A stretch of 64,000 nt of DNA from Gammaproteobacteria bacterium (GTDB taxonomy: Bacteria; Pseudomonadota; Gammaproteobacteria; Steroidobacterales; JABDKV01), in assembly GCA_029862165.1 (NCBI GenBank), contig JAOTXU010000013.1:1-64000 (forward strand), given 5' to 3'. A model generated the notes under the pieces. It saw only the letters and a program-made list of their open reading frames with translations. It did no database searches and was not told the origin of the DNA. The stretch's first letter is position 1, and each line of letters opens with the position of its first letter. A program made the position numbers and the translations under genes. Below, in pieces: positions 52,179-61,812 of this stretch.

Positions 52179-53159
52179 CTAGCTCTTTAACTGATCTTCA
52201 ACACCGAAGATCTTTATCAGGAGCGCAGCGCGCATCCACATGCCGTTGCGTTCCTGGCGCCAATACATTGCTCGCGGATCGCTATCCACCGACGGGTCTA
52301 TTTCCGGGCCTCGTGGCAGAGGATGCATGATGATCGCCTCAGGATTGAGTTTCGGCATCTGATTTGGGCCAATTGAAAAATCGTCTAGGTCGGCTTTCAG
52401 AGATTCTCCTTCCGAGTCCCATTCGGACTGCACGCGCGTTACATAGATCGCATCGAGACTACTTAAAACGCTATCCAGTACGCCGGTCTCGCTGAACGCA
52501 ATTTTGTGCTGTACGAGGTGCTTCTTAATGTCATTGCTCATTTCGAGGGACGGGGGCGAAATAAAGACCAGCCTGACATCGTGATAGTTTTTCATCAGGT
52601 AGCACAGCGAGCGAACGGTTCGACCCCTCCGTAGGTCACCCATCATGCCAATAGTCTTGCCGTCGATACCGCCACGACCGGCAAAGCTGCGTTCCAGCGT
52701 ATAAATATCCAGCAGGGCCTGTGTTGGATGCTGATCCGGCCCACTACCGGCATTGATAATCGGCACTCGCCGGGGAATCTGATTCATAAGCGCGGCTGCC
52801 CGACCAGCCAGTCCGCGTTCGGGCGTGCGCATGATGATGACGTCTACATAAGAGCTGAAGGTGCGCAGGCTGTCATCGAAACTCTCGCCTTTCACTTCCG
52901 AAGAAATCGTCGGGTCACGTATTTCGCTTGTACCAATGCCAAGTAAATGACAGGCGTTATTAAACGACAGGAAAGTCCTTGTTGATACCTGAGTGAAGTA
53001 GAGCATGGCGCGTTTATCAGCCAGTAGCGAACGTAGCATCGCAGCGCCTTCGCGTGTTTTTGCCACGGCACGGGCAGTGTCGGTGATCTCACACAGTTCA
53101 TCGAGGAGTTCGCGATCGAACTCGCGCGGATCGATGATATGAAATACCTCGCTACTCAT
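52179..53159 (-). CDS. pyrB: Aspartate carbamoyltransferase
   Basis: 326 residues from the ATG at 53159 (GGAG about 10 nt upstream). Carbamoyl-phosphate motif STRTFLSFNNACHLLG, aspartate-type HPTQALLDIYTL (HPTQ, not the ornithine-type HPCQ), MGDLRRGRTVRSLCYLM and MHPLPRGPEID. It makes N-carbamoyl-L-aspartate in pyrimidine synthesis. The usual STRTRTSFE motif is here STRTFLSFN, a modest deviation. No pyrI or pyrC is adjacent; gene stands alone, divergent from an esterase gene. Confidence 0.88.
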   Translation of the reverse strand: MSSEVFHIIDPREFDRELLDELCEITDTARAVAKTREGAAMLRSLLADKRAMLYFTQVSTRTFLSFNNACHLLGIGTSEIRDPTISSEVKGESFDDSLRTFSSYVDVIIMRTPERGLAGRAAALMNQIPRRVPIINAGSGPDQHPTQALLDIYTLERSFAGRGGIDGKTIGMMGDLRRGRTVRSLCYLMKNYHDVRLVFISPPSLEMSNDIKKHLVQHKIAFSETGVLDSVLSSLDAIYVTRVQSEWDSEGESLKADLDDFSIGPNQMPKLNPEAIIMHPLPRGPEIDPSVDSDPRAMYWRQERNGMWMRAALLIKIFGVEDQLKS

Positions 53160-53286
53160 CCAGACACGACTCCGGTATTCTGCAACGACTGCTCGACGGA
53201 GCGCCAGCATACCCGCCAGTAGGCCAGCTTGTCATTGACGCTTGTTGGCGCCCGAGTAAGACTGAAGACATTGGGGATATAACACT

Positions 53287-54378
53287 ATGACTATCAAGAG
53301 GGTGCGCTGGGATACCGGTCAGCTCATATCACTTGAGTACGACTCGAAAATTCTTAAACGCAATCCCCTCGGCGATCCGCACGTGCGCATACTCGACGTC
53401 TGGTTGCCACCTGAATACGACACTAGTCGACGAAAGCTGCCTGTGCTTTACGATCTGGTCGGATACACCGGCTCCGGTCCGTCACATACAAACTGGCGAA
53501 ATTTCGATGACAACGTCCCCGAGCGTGCTGCACGCCTGATGCATGCCGGGAAAATGGGTCCGTGCATAATCGTCTTTCCCGATTGCTTTACAGCATTGGG
53601 CGGCAACCAATACATCAACTCCTCCGCCATGGGTCACTATGCTGATTATCTGACCCGCGAACTGATTCCTTTTGTAGATTCCGAGTTTCGTACGCATGCA
53701 GCGCGTGATCACCGCGGTTGTTTCGGCAAATCCTCCGGTGGTTATGGCGCCATCATTCATGGCATGAAATACGCGAAATATTGGGGTGCGATCGCGGACC
53801 ATTCGGGTGATGCTTATTTCGACTTTGTATACCGCTGCGACTGGCCTGGTGCCCTGGACACGCTGGCCCGGCATCGACGCCGCAAACGCAATCCCGGGCC
53901 TGTCAACATTGCTCAGGAAGCAAGACAAACGGGCGCGGGAACTGATGACGGCCGGGTGCGGCGTTTCTTGAAACATATCTGGCAAAAACCCAATCCAAGC
54001 GGTGCGGAAATAGAATGCCTCATGATGCTGGCAATGGCGGCCTCCTACGACCCGGCGCCAGGTGTGCCGAATGGTTTTTATCTGCCATTCGACCTGGAGA
54101 CTGGTGAATTAATTACCGTGCGGTGGAAGAAATGGCTGGCACACGACCCAATCAATCTGGTTAAACGTTATGCCGAAAATCTGAAAACCTTACGTGGCAT
54201 TTTCATCGATTGCGGTTGGCGTGATCAATATCGCATTCACTATGGCAGCCGTATACTTTCGCGCCTGTTGCGTGATCATGGCATCGAACACCGCTACGAG
54301 GAATTTGACGGCACGCATTCCGGAGTCGACTATCGGATGGATGTTAGCCTGCCCTTTTTATACAAGGCACTTAGCTAG
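53287..54378 (+). CDS. Esterase-D-like alpha/beta hydrolase
   Basis: 363 residues. Esterase family (PF00756 type, like enterochelin esterase/FrmB). GCFGKSSGGYGAI contains the nucleophile elbow G-x-S-x-G, and FDGTHSGVDYR near the C-terminus holds the catalytic His. N-terminal beta-sheet part includes VWLPPEYDTSRRKLPVLYDL. No signal peptide seen, so probably cytoplasmic. Substrate unknown. Divergent from pyrB (127 bp between starts). Confidence 0.85.
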   Translation: MTIKRVRWDTGQLISLEYDSKILKRNPLGDPHVRILDVWLPPEYDTSRRKLPVLYDLVGYTGSGPSHTNWRNFDDNVPERAARLMHAGKMGPCIIVFPDCFTALGGNQYINSSAMGHYADYLTRELIPFVDSEFRTHAARDHRGCFGKSSGGYGAIIHGMKYAKYWGAIADHSGDAYFDFVYRCDWPGALDTLARHRRRKRNPGPVNIAQEARQTGAGTDDGRVRRFLKHIWQKPNPSGAEIECLMMLAMAASYDPAPGVPNGFYLPFDLETGELITVRWKKWLAHDPINLVKRYAENLKTLRGIFIDCGWRDQYRIHYGSRILSRLLRDHGIEHRYEEFDGTHSGVDYRMDVSLPFLYKALS

Positions 54379-54382
54379 AGTT

Positions 54383-55291
54383 TTAGGCGCGAAACCCCCG
54401 GCTGGCACGTCGAGATGTACCGGTCACGATAAATACGCTTGAAATTATCACCAGCATTCCGAAGAACTGCATGCCGCTTAGGGCCTCGCCGAGCACCCAC
54501 CAGCCGAGTATCGTTGCGATCGCCGGATTGACGTAAGCAATGGTTGCCAGTTTGTCCGGTGTCGTATGTCGTATCAGCCAAATAAAGGTGGCGTAGGCCA
54601 GACATGAACCAAAAATAGTGAGGTAGGTCAACGCGCCCAGTCCTTTTAGGCTCAGCGATACCTGACCGAGCTCACCCGCCGCGACACCAATTATCGTCAA
54701 AACAACGCCCCCGAGAAACATCTGCCAGCCCGCCATCATCAAAGGTTCCGTGCTCAGGTCATGTGAGCGGCTGACAATCGTGCCGGCAGACCAGGCGACG
54801 GGTGAAATCAAGATGGCTAGTTGTGCCCAGAAGTATTGCGCGTTGTAGTTGCCTTCTGGCATGAGCATCAGTGCGACACCGATAAACCCGGCAATCAACC
54901 CCAGTTTCGCTCGCGTTGTCAGTCTGTGTCCGCGTGGCCCAAACGTACCAAACCAGGCCGTCCAGAATGCAGAGCTTGCGATGAGTAACGCCGCCTGATT
55001 TGACTCGACCCATTGTTCCGCCCACGTGACCACACCATTGCCGATTACGATCATCAACAGAGCCATCAGCATTATTAAGACCCAGTCTGCACGCACGCGT
55101 GGCATGCGCTGGCCCAGACCGATCGCCAAACCCGTGATGACGAGACCGGCAATCACAAACCGGATACCGGCCAACAAGCCTGGGCGCATATCGTGCACAC
55201 CGATTCGTATCGCCAGATAAGTCGAACCCCAGACCACATAGACCACCGCAAAGGCCGCAATAATCTGTAGTTTGGATGAACGTTCGGTCAA
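54383..55291 (-). CDS. EamA/DMT-family transporter
   Basis: 302 residues, ten membrane helices in two EamA repeats (AFAVVYVVWGSTYLAIRIGV and FWAQLAILISPVAWSAGTIV). The second repeat includes NPAIATILGWWVLGEALS, the typical EamA end motif. Similar to YedA/RhtA-type metabolite exporters. Ends 5 bp from the convergent esterase gene. Substrate unknown. Confidence 0.88.
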   Translation of the reverse strand: MTERSSKLQIIAAFAVVYVVWGSTYLAIRIGVHDMRPGLLAGIRFVIAGLVITGLAIGLGQRMPRVRADWVLIMLMALLMIVIGNGVVTWAEQWVESNQAALLIASSAFWTAWFGTFGPRGHRLTTRAKLGLIAGFIGVALMLMPEGNYNAQYFWAQLAILISPVAWSAGTIVSRSHDLSTEPLMMAGWQMFLGGVVLTIIGVAAGELGQVSLSLKGLGALTYLTIFGSCLAYATFIWLIRHTTPDKLATIAYVNPAIATILGWWVLGEALSGMQFFGMLVIISSVFIVTGTSRRASRGFRA

Positions 55292-55366
55292 GTTTCAGAT
55301 GCTCTAAAGGAAAAAGGTCAAGCCGCAGTTTGCTTCTGCGACTCGACCCGGGTTATTAAATTCAGA

Positions 55367-57421
55367 CTAAGCTTGTGTGGTGCTCAGGGTCCCACGGTAT
55401 TGATAAACAATCACTGCCGTCAAAGCAATGATCCCCAATACGCTGGCCGGCCCAAAACCGCCAATTACCGGCAACGGCATGACAAACGCAGCGATCACAG
55501 CTATCAGTACACCCATCAAAGCCTCACCTGTAATCAAGCCGGAGGCCAGTAACATACCCGTGTTTTCGCGTTGCTGTCGCACAGCCGCGGGTGCTGACTC
55601 GGATTTTCTTTTAACCAACCAGGCAATACCGCCACCGATGAAAATCGGCACAGACAACCCCAGCGGCAAATAGACCCCGACGGCCACGGCAAGTACCGGA
55701 AAACGGAATGACGAACCGCGAGCTTCCTGAATCTTGTCGAGAATGATCAGTGCAACAGCCAACGCAAAGCCAATATAAATAAACAACCAATCAATGCCGG
55801 CACCAAAGATACCGCTGGCTAACGCCTGCATCAGACCGGCCTGCGGTGCGGCAAGAAACTGTGCGTTTGGGTTCGTCGGACTGGGCCGACCGATGCCATA
55901 ACCGGTATCGAGGACCTGCAAAACAAACGGTATGATCAGCGCCGCTGACACTACGCCCACGATCTGGAACGCCTGCTGGCGCCAGGGCGTAGACCCAACG
56001 AGATGACCGCACTTGAGGTCCTGCATGTTGTCGCCGGCGATAGCGGCTGCAGAACAAATTAAACCGGCGAGATAGATTACTGCAATCGGACCCAACGTGG
56101 CAGCTAATCCTTCATTGCCCATTATCTGCAACAGCAACAGCGCGGAAACAACAACCGTAGCAATGGTAACGCCTGAAATCGGGTTGTTGGAACTACCGAC
56201 GAGCCCCGCCATGTAACCAGCGACCGATGAAAAGATAAATCCGAATACAAGCATTAGTGCCGTCATGATCGCCGACACCATCACTTTGTCAGGGTAATCA
56301 CCCAACGCATAGTGAAACACCATGTAGATCGGAATAATCATCACCGCGACCACGATGCCCACGAGATTGATCGGTGTATCAAATTCGGTACGCAACACGG
56401 CTGCCGCACCAGACTCGCGGCTTACTTTATAAGCGTTGAGACTGGCCTTAACACCGGCGATCAACGGCTTTGTGAGAGATATCAGGGACCACAGACCACC
56501 AATCATCATCGCGCCGACACCGATACGCCTCGCCTGCTGCCAGGATGCGCCCGCCAATGCGCCCCAGTCCGCTGCCGTCATGTCGACCCAGGCCTTTGCC
56601 GCATCGATCCCGGCGGCTGCTGTAATGGCCTCGTGATTAAATGCCCAATTGACTGGCACTGTGACGATAGTTCCTATGACACCACCGAGAAAAACCAGCA
56701 TCGCAATATTTAAGCCCACGATGTAACCAACACCGATTAACGCGGGACTAAGGTTTACGTTGCCCATAAACAAATACTTGCCGCCGAAGAATGATTGAGT
56801 TGTTGCCACTGCGCCGGCAAAAAACCCGATGCCCGATTCAAGCAGCTTAAACACCGCGCCAATTCCGGCCGCCTGTAATAGCAGCCTGAACCCAGTATTG
56901 GATTCGGCCGCCTCCGCGGTATGATGAGAGGCATCCGTTTCTATGCCGCCGGTCTTTAGGACTTCGGCGGTCGCAACACCCTCGGGAAACTTTAGCTTTG
57001 CTTCGACGATCAAGGCGCGGCGCAACGGAATAGTGAAAGCGACACCCATGATGCCGCCGATAATGCCAATAGAGACCATCGGCCCGTAGCTATAGCCGCT
57101 CCATGCGCCCATCATGACCAGCGCCGGAATGGTGAAAATAATTCCCGCCACGAGGGATTCACCAGCCGATGCGGAAGTTTGCACCATGTTGTTTTCCAGG
57201 ATGTTGGACTTTCGGGTCAGTCGCAGCACACCCATCGATACCGCAGCTGCCGGTATCGAGGCCGAAACCGTCAGCCCCACCAGCAAACCGATATAGGCAT
57301 TTGCGGCAGCCAGCAGCATCGACAAAATTGCACCCAGAACCAGCGCCTTGCCAGTGATTTCAGCGAGATTCCGTTCTGCCGGTACTACCGGTGGGGGCAG
57401 GATAATCGTTTCGTTGGCCAC
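55367..57421 (-). CDS. OPT-family oligopeptide transporter
   Basis: 684 residues, many membrane helices. AANAYIGLLVGLTVSASIPA at the N-terminus and KFPEGVATAEVLKTGG, CGHLVGSTPWRQQAFQIVG are signature segments of bacterial OPT transporters (TIGR00733-type). It takes up oligopeptides (or metal chelates in some members) using the proton gradient. Ribosome site GGGAGACAG. Upstream repeat region and then an M2 peptidase and POT transporter on the same strand suggest a peptide-use region. Confidence 0.88.
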   Translation of the reverse strand: MANETIILPPPVVPAERNLAEITGKALVLGAILSMLLAAANAYIGLLVGLTVSASIPAAAVSMGVLRLTRKSNILENNMVQTSASAGESLVAGIIFTIPALVMMGAWSGYSYGPMVSIGIIGGIMGVAFTIPLRRALIVEAKLKFPEGVATAEVLKTGGIETDASHHTAEAAESNTGFRLLLQAAGIGAVFKLLESGIGFFAGAVATTQSFFGGKYLFMGNVNLSPALIGVGYIVGLNIAMLVFLGGVIGTIVTVPVNWAFNHEAITAAAGIDAAKAWVDMTAADWGALAGASWQQARRIGVGAMMIGGLWSLISLTKPLIAGVKASLNAYKVSRESGAAAVLRTEFDTPINLVGIVVAVMIIPIYMVFHYALGDYPDKVMVSAIMTALMLVFGFIFSSVAGYMAGLVGSSNNPISGVTIATVVVSALLLLQIMGNEGLAATLGPIAVIYLAGLICSAAAIAGDNMQDLKCGHLVGSTPWRQQAFQIVGVVSAALIIPFVLQVLDTGYGIGRPSPTNPNAQFLAAPQAGLMQALASGIFGAGIDWLFIYIGFALAVALIILDKIQEARGSSFRFPVLAVAVGVYLPLGLSVPIFIGGGIAWLVKRKSESAPAAVRQQRENTGMLLASGLITGEALMGVLIAVIAAFVMPLPVIGGFGPASVLGIIALTAVIVYQYRGTLSTTQA

Positions 57422-57590
57422 GTGACTGTCTCCCGGGTCGCATTGGACACAACGCGCACCATACTAAGCCACCCCGCCCAATGCCATAGTCAAAACATCT
57501 GTCCCCTCCCTGGGGACAGACTCCTTTCCTCTTCCCCACCCCCCCCAAGAATGCAACGCGGCTGCCTCAGCTAACGCGATCGTCACTTGT

Positions 57591-57793
57591 GGCGAGAAAG
57601 AAGACGGTCGTTTGCCTGCGGCGACTTGTCCGGAGCCGCAGGTAGATGCCGGAGCTTGGCCGTCGGCCTCACGAAAGAGTCGCTTCGCGACTTCTTTATC
57701 TGCGTGTCTCGATACACGCAAATCGAGCTCGCCGCCTCGCGACGACGCGTGATTCGCCCCTCCCCCTAACCCCCTCCCCGGAGGGGAGGGGGA
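57591..57793. repeat. 203-bp direct repeat, copy 1
   Basis: Nearly identical to 57856-58058, offset 265 bp, with one base difference (A57726 versus G57991). It starts GGCGAGAAAGAAGACGG, has internal hairpins (CCTGCGGC/GCCGCAGG; AGTCGCTTCGCGACT; GTGTCTCGATACAC) and ends with a CCCCTCCCC...GGGGAGGGG palindrome. Confidence 0.9.
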
Positions 57794-57855
57794 ATAAGAT
57801 AGGGAGCCTCCGCGGAGGGAGGAGGAAGCAAATAAATCGCCGATAATAAGACAGC

Positions 57856-58058
57856 GGCGAGAAAGAAGACGGTCGTTTGCCTGCGGCGACTTGTCCGGAG
57901 CCGCAGGTAGATGCCGGAGCTTGGCCGTCGGCCTCACGAAAGAGTCGCTTCGCGACTTCTTTATCTGCGTGTCTCGATACACGCAAATCGGGCTCGCCGC
58001 CTCGCGACGACGCGTGATTCGCCCCTCCCCCTAACCCCCTCCCCGGAGGGGAGGGGGA
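57856..58058. repeat. 203-bp direct repeat, copy 2
   Basis: Second copy, separated from copy 1 by 62 bp of unrelated sequence. The one mismatch shows the duplication is recent or homogenised. Its end comes 11 bp before the stop codon of the M2 peptidase gene, so its hairpins may also act as that gene's 3'-end structure. Confidence 0.9.
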
Positions 58059-58068
58059 CGGAAAAGTC

Positions 58069-59919
58069 TTACCAACCGCACTGCCGCGTTGCGTTCTCCC
58101 CCTCCAACCAGATCATGAGAGGAGAGAAATAATCGATTATGGCCGACGCATCCATTTCACGTGAACCTGTGAGCGCTTCCAACGCATCTCGCCAAGGACG
58201 ACTCTGGCCCAACGCCAGCATGTTCTTGAAACGCTCGCCGGCTTCCGCGCTGCCATAGACCGAACACTCATGCAGTGGCCCGTTAAAATCAGTCTGCTCG
58301 CATAGCGCTCGATGAAACTGGTATTGCAAAATGAACGAAAGAAAATAACGCGTGTACGGCGTGTTGTCTGGAATGTGGTATTTGGCACCGGGATCGAAGT
58401 CGTTCTCACTACGTTCGACGGGTGGCGTTACCCCTTGATACTGCTCACGCAACGACCACCAGTCCTTGTTGTAATCGTCCGGATTGGTGCGCCCGGCGAA
58501 CACATCCCAACGCCATTGATCCACGAGTTTAGCCCATGGAAAAAAAGCGATACGATCCAACGCCGTTTTCATCTGCTGGTTGATTAGTGCTTTCTCATCG
58601 GTCTCGAAACTATCGATCAGCCCGATCTGCTGCAGAAAGGCCGGTGTCATCGACAAGACTACCGTGTCACCGATGGCCTCATGAAATCCGTCATGCGCAC
58701 CGCTATGATAAACCTCTGGCAGATCCCGATAAGCAAGATAATAATAAACGTGTCCCAGCTCGTGAAAAACCGTCGCCAAATCCTCTTCGTTAATCTGGGT
58801 ACACATCTTTATCCGTACATCCAGGTCACCATTCATCGGCCAGGCGCTGGGATGACAAACGACGTCGCGATCGCGCGGCCGTGTGAACATCGAGTAGTCC
58901 CAAAAAGTCTCTGGCAATGACTCCATACCCAGCGAGGTATAAAAATCTTCCGCCTGCCTGATCATTTGTTCGACAGAATATCCCTGCTCCACCATGGAGG
59001 ACTTCACATCAAGATCTGCTACGCCCTGGTAGGGCTCAATGAGGCCATAAATATTGCCCCAGTTCTGCGCCCACATATTGCCCAACAGGTGTGCCGGTAT
59101 CTCTGAATCCTGTGGTACCCGATCCTCGCCATAAACTTCGCCCAGCTTCGCCCGGACATGACAATGCAGTTCGTCATAGAGCGGTTTCACCTGCTGCCAG
59201 AGACGCTCTATTTCCTGCTCAAATTCGTCTGCGCTCATGTCGTAACCCGAACGCCACATTGCACCCAGATTGTCGTAGCCCAATTCCGCCGCGCCTTCGT
59301 TGGTGAGCTCAGCAAAACGTTGGTAGTCCGAACGCATTGGGGGCGATATCGTGCGCCAGCCGGCCCAGGCGGTACGCAGTTGATCAAAATCCCGGTTCTC
59401 GGCCATCAATCGGGTCAACTGTTCGAGCGTCTGGCAACTGTCCGGTCCGTCCGGGCAAAACTTGCCCTTTGAATAGGTTGAACTGAGACGTTGTGCTATT
59501 TCGGCAAGCTCTTTGCGCTTGGCATCGTCATTTGGCGCAGGCATGGACGAACCGAGTTTTATCAGATTGATTGCACGTGCCGTATCGGCATCCAGTTTGA
59601 CATCGTTAAAGCGCTTGGCTTCTTCAATCATTCGACTGGTGAATGCCAGGTCTTTTTCGGTTGCTCGTGCAACCAGCCATTCCGTGTCATCGGTGATATG
59701 AGTGGCATGAACCCACGCCAGCCGCGAGTGTTCCTTTCTCATTTCCCGAGTTTCTGCGCTGTATCTTTCAACGTAGTTGCGGGCGTCTTGCGCGGTGGGC
59801 GCGCCGGTGCGCGCTGCATCGGCAGCGGCCTTTACTTGTGTAGCAGCTCCGTCGCCGCCATCGCACGCATGCAGAAGTAAAAGGGAGAACAGCGCCAGAA
59901 GAACATTCATTAACTTCAT
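58069..59919 (-). CDS. M2-family dipeptidyl carboxypeptidase (ACE-type) lipoprotein
   Basis: 616 residues. Lipobox LLLLHAC. The zinc motif HELGHVYYYL with downstream Glu in HDGFHEAIGD, plus AQNWGNIY and MCTQINEEDLATVFHELGH, is that of angiotensin-converting enzyme-like M2 peptidases. It releases dipeptides from the C-terminus of peptides in the envelope or periplasm. Next to POT and OPT transporter genes on the same strand, which could take up the products. Length matches single-domain bacterial homologues. Confidence 0.92.
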   Translation of the reverse strand: MKLMNVLLALFSLLLLHACDGGDGAATQVKAAADAARTGAPTAQDARNYVERYSAETREMRKEHSRLAWVHATHITDDTEWLVARATEKDLAFTSRMIEEAKRFNDVKLDADTARAINLIKLGSSMPAPNDDAKRKELAEIAQRLSSTYSKGKFCPDGPDSCQTLEQLTRLMAENRDFDQLRTAWAGWRTISPPMRSDYQRFAELTNEGAAELGYDNLGAMWRSGYDMSADEFEQEIERLWQQVKPLYDELHCHVRAKLGEVYGEDRVPQDSEIPAHLLGNMWAQNWGNIYGLIEPYQGVADLDVKSSMVEQGYSVEQMIRQAEDFYTSLGMESLPETFWDYSMFTRPRDRDVVCHPSAWPMNGDLDVRIKMCTQINEEDLATVFHELGHVYYYLAYRDLPEVYHSGAHDGFHEAIGDTVVLSMTPAFLQQIGLIDSFETDEKALINQQMKTALDRIAFFPWAKLVDQWRWDVFAGRTNPDDYNKDWWSLREQYQGVTPPVERSENDFDPGAKYHIPDNTPYTRYFLSFILQYQFHRALCEQTDFNGPLHECSVYGSAEAGERFKNMLALGQSRPWRDALEALTGSREMDASAIIDYFSPLMIWLEGENATRQCGW

Positions 59920-59976
59920 AGGTTCAATGTCAACCCGAAAGACTAACAGTGATAGAACCGATGTCTTAACAAAATA

Positions 59977-61491
59977 TCAATCTTTCAAATGTACGACTTC
60001 GGATTCCCAGTTTTTGCTGATCAGGCCTACTAGCAGAACTACTGCGCCAATTCCTATGGTGAATGTTGCGATCTGCTTAAACAAATTCGGCATCTCAGCG
60101 ACATTGCTCGGGTCAAAGTTGCCAGCTAGTAAGCCGGCGATGATATTGCCGATGGAATAAGTCAGCACAAACACGCCCATCATCTGTCCAATAAATCGTT
60201 GCGGCGACAATTTACTTACCGCACTCAGCGCAATTGGGCTAAGGCAAAGTTCCCCGACGGTGTGTAAAAAATAGGTCAAGATCAGTAAAAACGGTGCTGC
60301 CTGCATCCCACCCGCTGCTACCTGCGCGGCAAAGACCATGACTAAGAAGCCACTACCCATGATCATCAGGCCAACGGCGCATTTGATGCCATACGCGGGC
60401 GACACCATACGCTGACCCAGTCGAATCCAGAGTGCTGCGAAAAATGGGGTCAAAAGTATGATAAACATGGGGTTGGCATTTTGAAACCAGATAATGGGGA
60501 TTTCCCATCCGGCGATTACACGGTTGGTATAGTCGCGGGTAAACAAGTTCAGTGAGGACCCGGCCTGTTCAAAACCGGACCAGAAACAGGCTGAAGCAAC
60601 GCACACAAGCATGAGTGCCCACATGCCCTTCTTTTCTGTCTTACTCAGTTTGCCCCGAAAATAAACTATGCCAAAGTAGATGAAAAATATTGCAGTGAAC
60701 GCCACTGCGGTTCTCTTTGCTAAAGCGACTGCATCAATCGACATAGCCCCGGTCATGGTCATGGCCGTAACCACCGCCACGCCCGCTAAAAAGGCCAGAA
60801 TGACCATCCAGCTTCTGCGCTCGCCAGTTGGGGACAGGTGCACGGCTGGTTCGACGCTAACGCCTTTCAAGTTGGCGGTTGTCAGTCGAAAGACAATCAG
60901 ACCCAGCGCCATGCCGACCGCTGCTGCGCCAAAAGCATAATGCCAGCCAGCTTTCTCGGCCAGCCAGCCACAAACGGTGTAACCGATCACCGAACCAATG
61001 TTGATGCCCATGTAGTAGATCGCATAACCGGAGTCACGACGCTCGTCTTCCCTGCTGTAAAGCTGCCCAACCACGGCGGCTATGTTCGGCTTGAGCAAAC
61101 CGGTACCCAGTACTACCAGAATAAGACCAACAAAGAAGGTGTCGTGGCTGGGAATAGCAAGCACGATGTGGCCACACATGATTATGATGCCGCCATACCA
61201 GATGGCTTTTTGCCCACCAATCAGTCGATCAGCAATCCAGCCGCCCGGCAGACCCATAAAATACACCGACGCGGTGTACACGCCATAAATCGCTGTTGCG
61301 GTTACAGTCGTGAACGCCATGCCGCCCTCTTGCATCGCGGCGGTCATGAACAGCACCAACAGACCGCGCATGCCGTAGTAGCTCATGCGCTCCCACATCT
61401 CGGTGAGAAAAAGTGTTTGTAATCCTTTCGGGTGTCCGAAAAACGCGTGGTCTATCGAACTACCGGGACTGCTAGGCGTGGCTTCGTTCAT
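59977..61491 (-). CDS. POT-family di/tripeptide:proton symporter
   Basis: 504 residues from the ATG at 61491 (AAAGGTAAGC upstream; the longer start adds eight residues). Hallmark TEMWERMSYYGMRGLLVLF (ExxERFxYYG) and GGWIADRLIGGQKAIWYGG, FWSGFEQAGSSLNLF (the proton/peptide motif). About 12-14 membrane helices. Should import di- and tripeptides, for example those made by the M2 peptidase encoded 57 bp downstream on the same strand. Confidence 0.92.
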   Translation of the reverse strand: MNEATPSSPGSSIDHAFFGHPKGLQTLFLTEMWERMSYYGMRGLLVLFMTAAMQEGGMAFTTVTATAIYGVYTASVYFMGLPGGWIADRLIGGQKAIWYGGIIIMCGHIVLAIPSHDTFFVGLILVVLGTGLLKPNIAAVVGQLYSREDERRDSGYAIYYMGINIGSVIGYTVCGWLAEKAGWHYAFGAAAVGMALGLIVFRLTTANLKGVSVEPAVHLSPTGERRSWMVILAFLAGVAVVTAMTMTGAMSIDAVALAKRTAVAFTAIFFIYFGIVYFRGKLSKTEKKGMWALMLVCVASACFWSGFEQAGSSLNLFTRDYTNRVIAGWEIPIIWFQNANPMFIILLTPFFAALWIRLGQRMVSPAYGIKCAVGLMIMGSGFLVMVFAAQVAAGGMQAAPFLLILTYFLHTVGELCLSPIALSAVSKLSPQRFIGQMMGVFVLTYSIGNIIAGLLAGNFDPSNVAEMPNLFKQIATFTIGIGAVVLLVGLISKNWESEVVHLKD

Positions 61492-61812
61492 TTGCTTACC
61501 TTTCTTTGCGTGCAAGTGGGCGCTGCGTGTACAACATGCACGCTTTGCGCCCGTGCGACCGCGCCATCCGAGGTGGTCACACTACGGTTTCCGCGGCGCC
61601 TATTGCGGCGCCGTCAGCGGTCGTCACAGAATCCTGCATTTTCCTGTTTCTCCGTCAGCGGGGGCCTGTGTTGGCGTTGATGATTTGTGCAGATTACAGG
61701 CTTTTTGACGCGCCAGAGTGTAACAGGGTTTGATGTTTTTTCGCTTCTTTTGCGATGCACAATAAGGCTTGGCCGGCGGTCGCGACGAATCAGATCCGGC
61801 GAAGCCCCTCGC
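61492..61812. other. Intergenic region, nothing supported as a gene
   Basis: 321 bp with GC-rich hairpins, including GGCGCC-tattgc-GGCGCC (61595-61612), and a T-rich segment further on. It holds the promoter region of the POT gene. Forward open frames are GC-skewed by-products without ribosome sites. No RNA gene recognised. Confidence 0.5.

Larger units (their letters stand above)
57422..58068. other. Repeat-filled intergenic region, no gene
   Basis: 647 bp without a supported gene. It contains a GTCTGTCCCC-type palindrome (57498-57520), the two 203-bp direct repeats and CCCTCCCC/GGGGAGGG palindromes. Open frames across the repeats are low-complexity by-products of the repeat, present in both copies. 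Confidence 0.8.

Noticed and set aside
57464-57986. Long open frames on both strands across the duplicated repeat
   Set aside because: They contain the 203-bp repeat twice (identical peptides repeat), lack ribosome sites and have Arg/Ser-rich repeat composition.
57591-58058. CRISPR array
   Set aside because: Only two long copies 265 bp apart with one mismatch and no regular spacers; no cas genes in the window.
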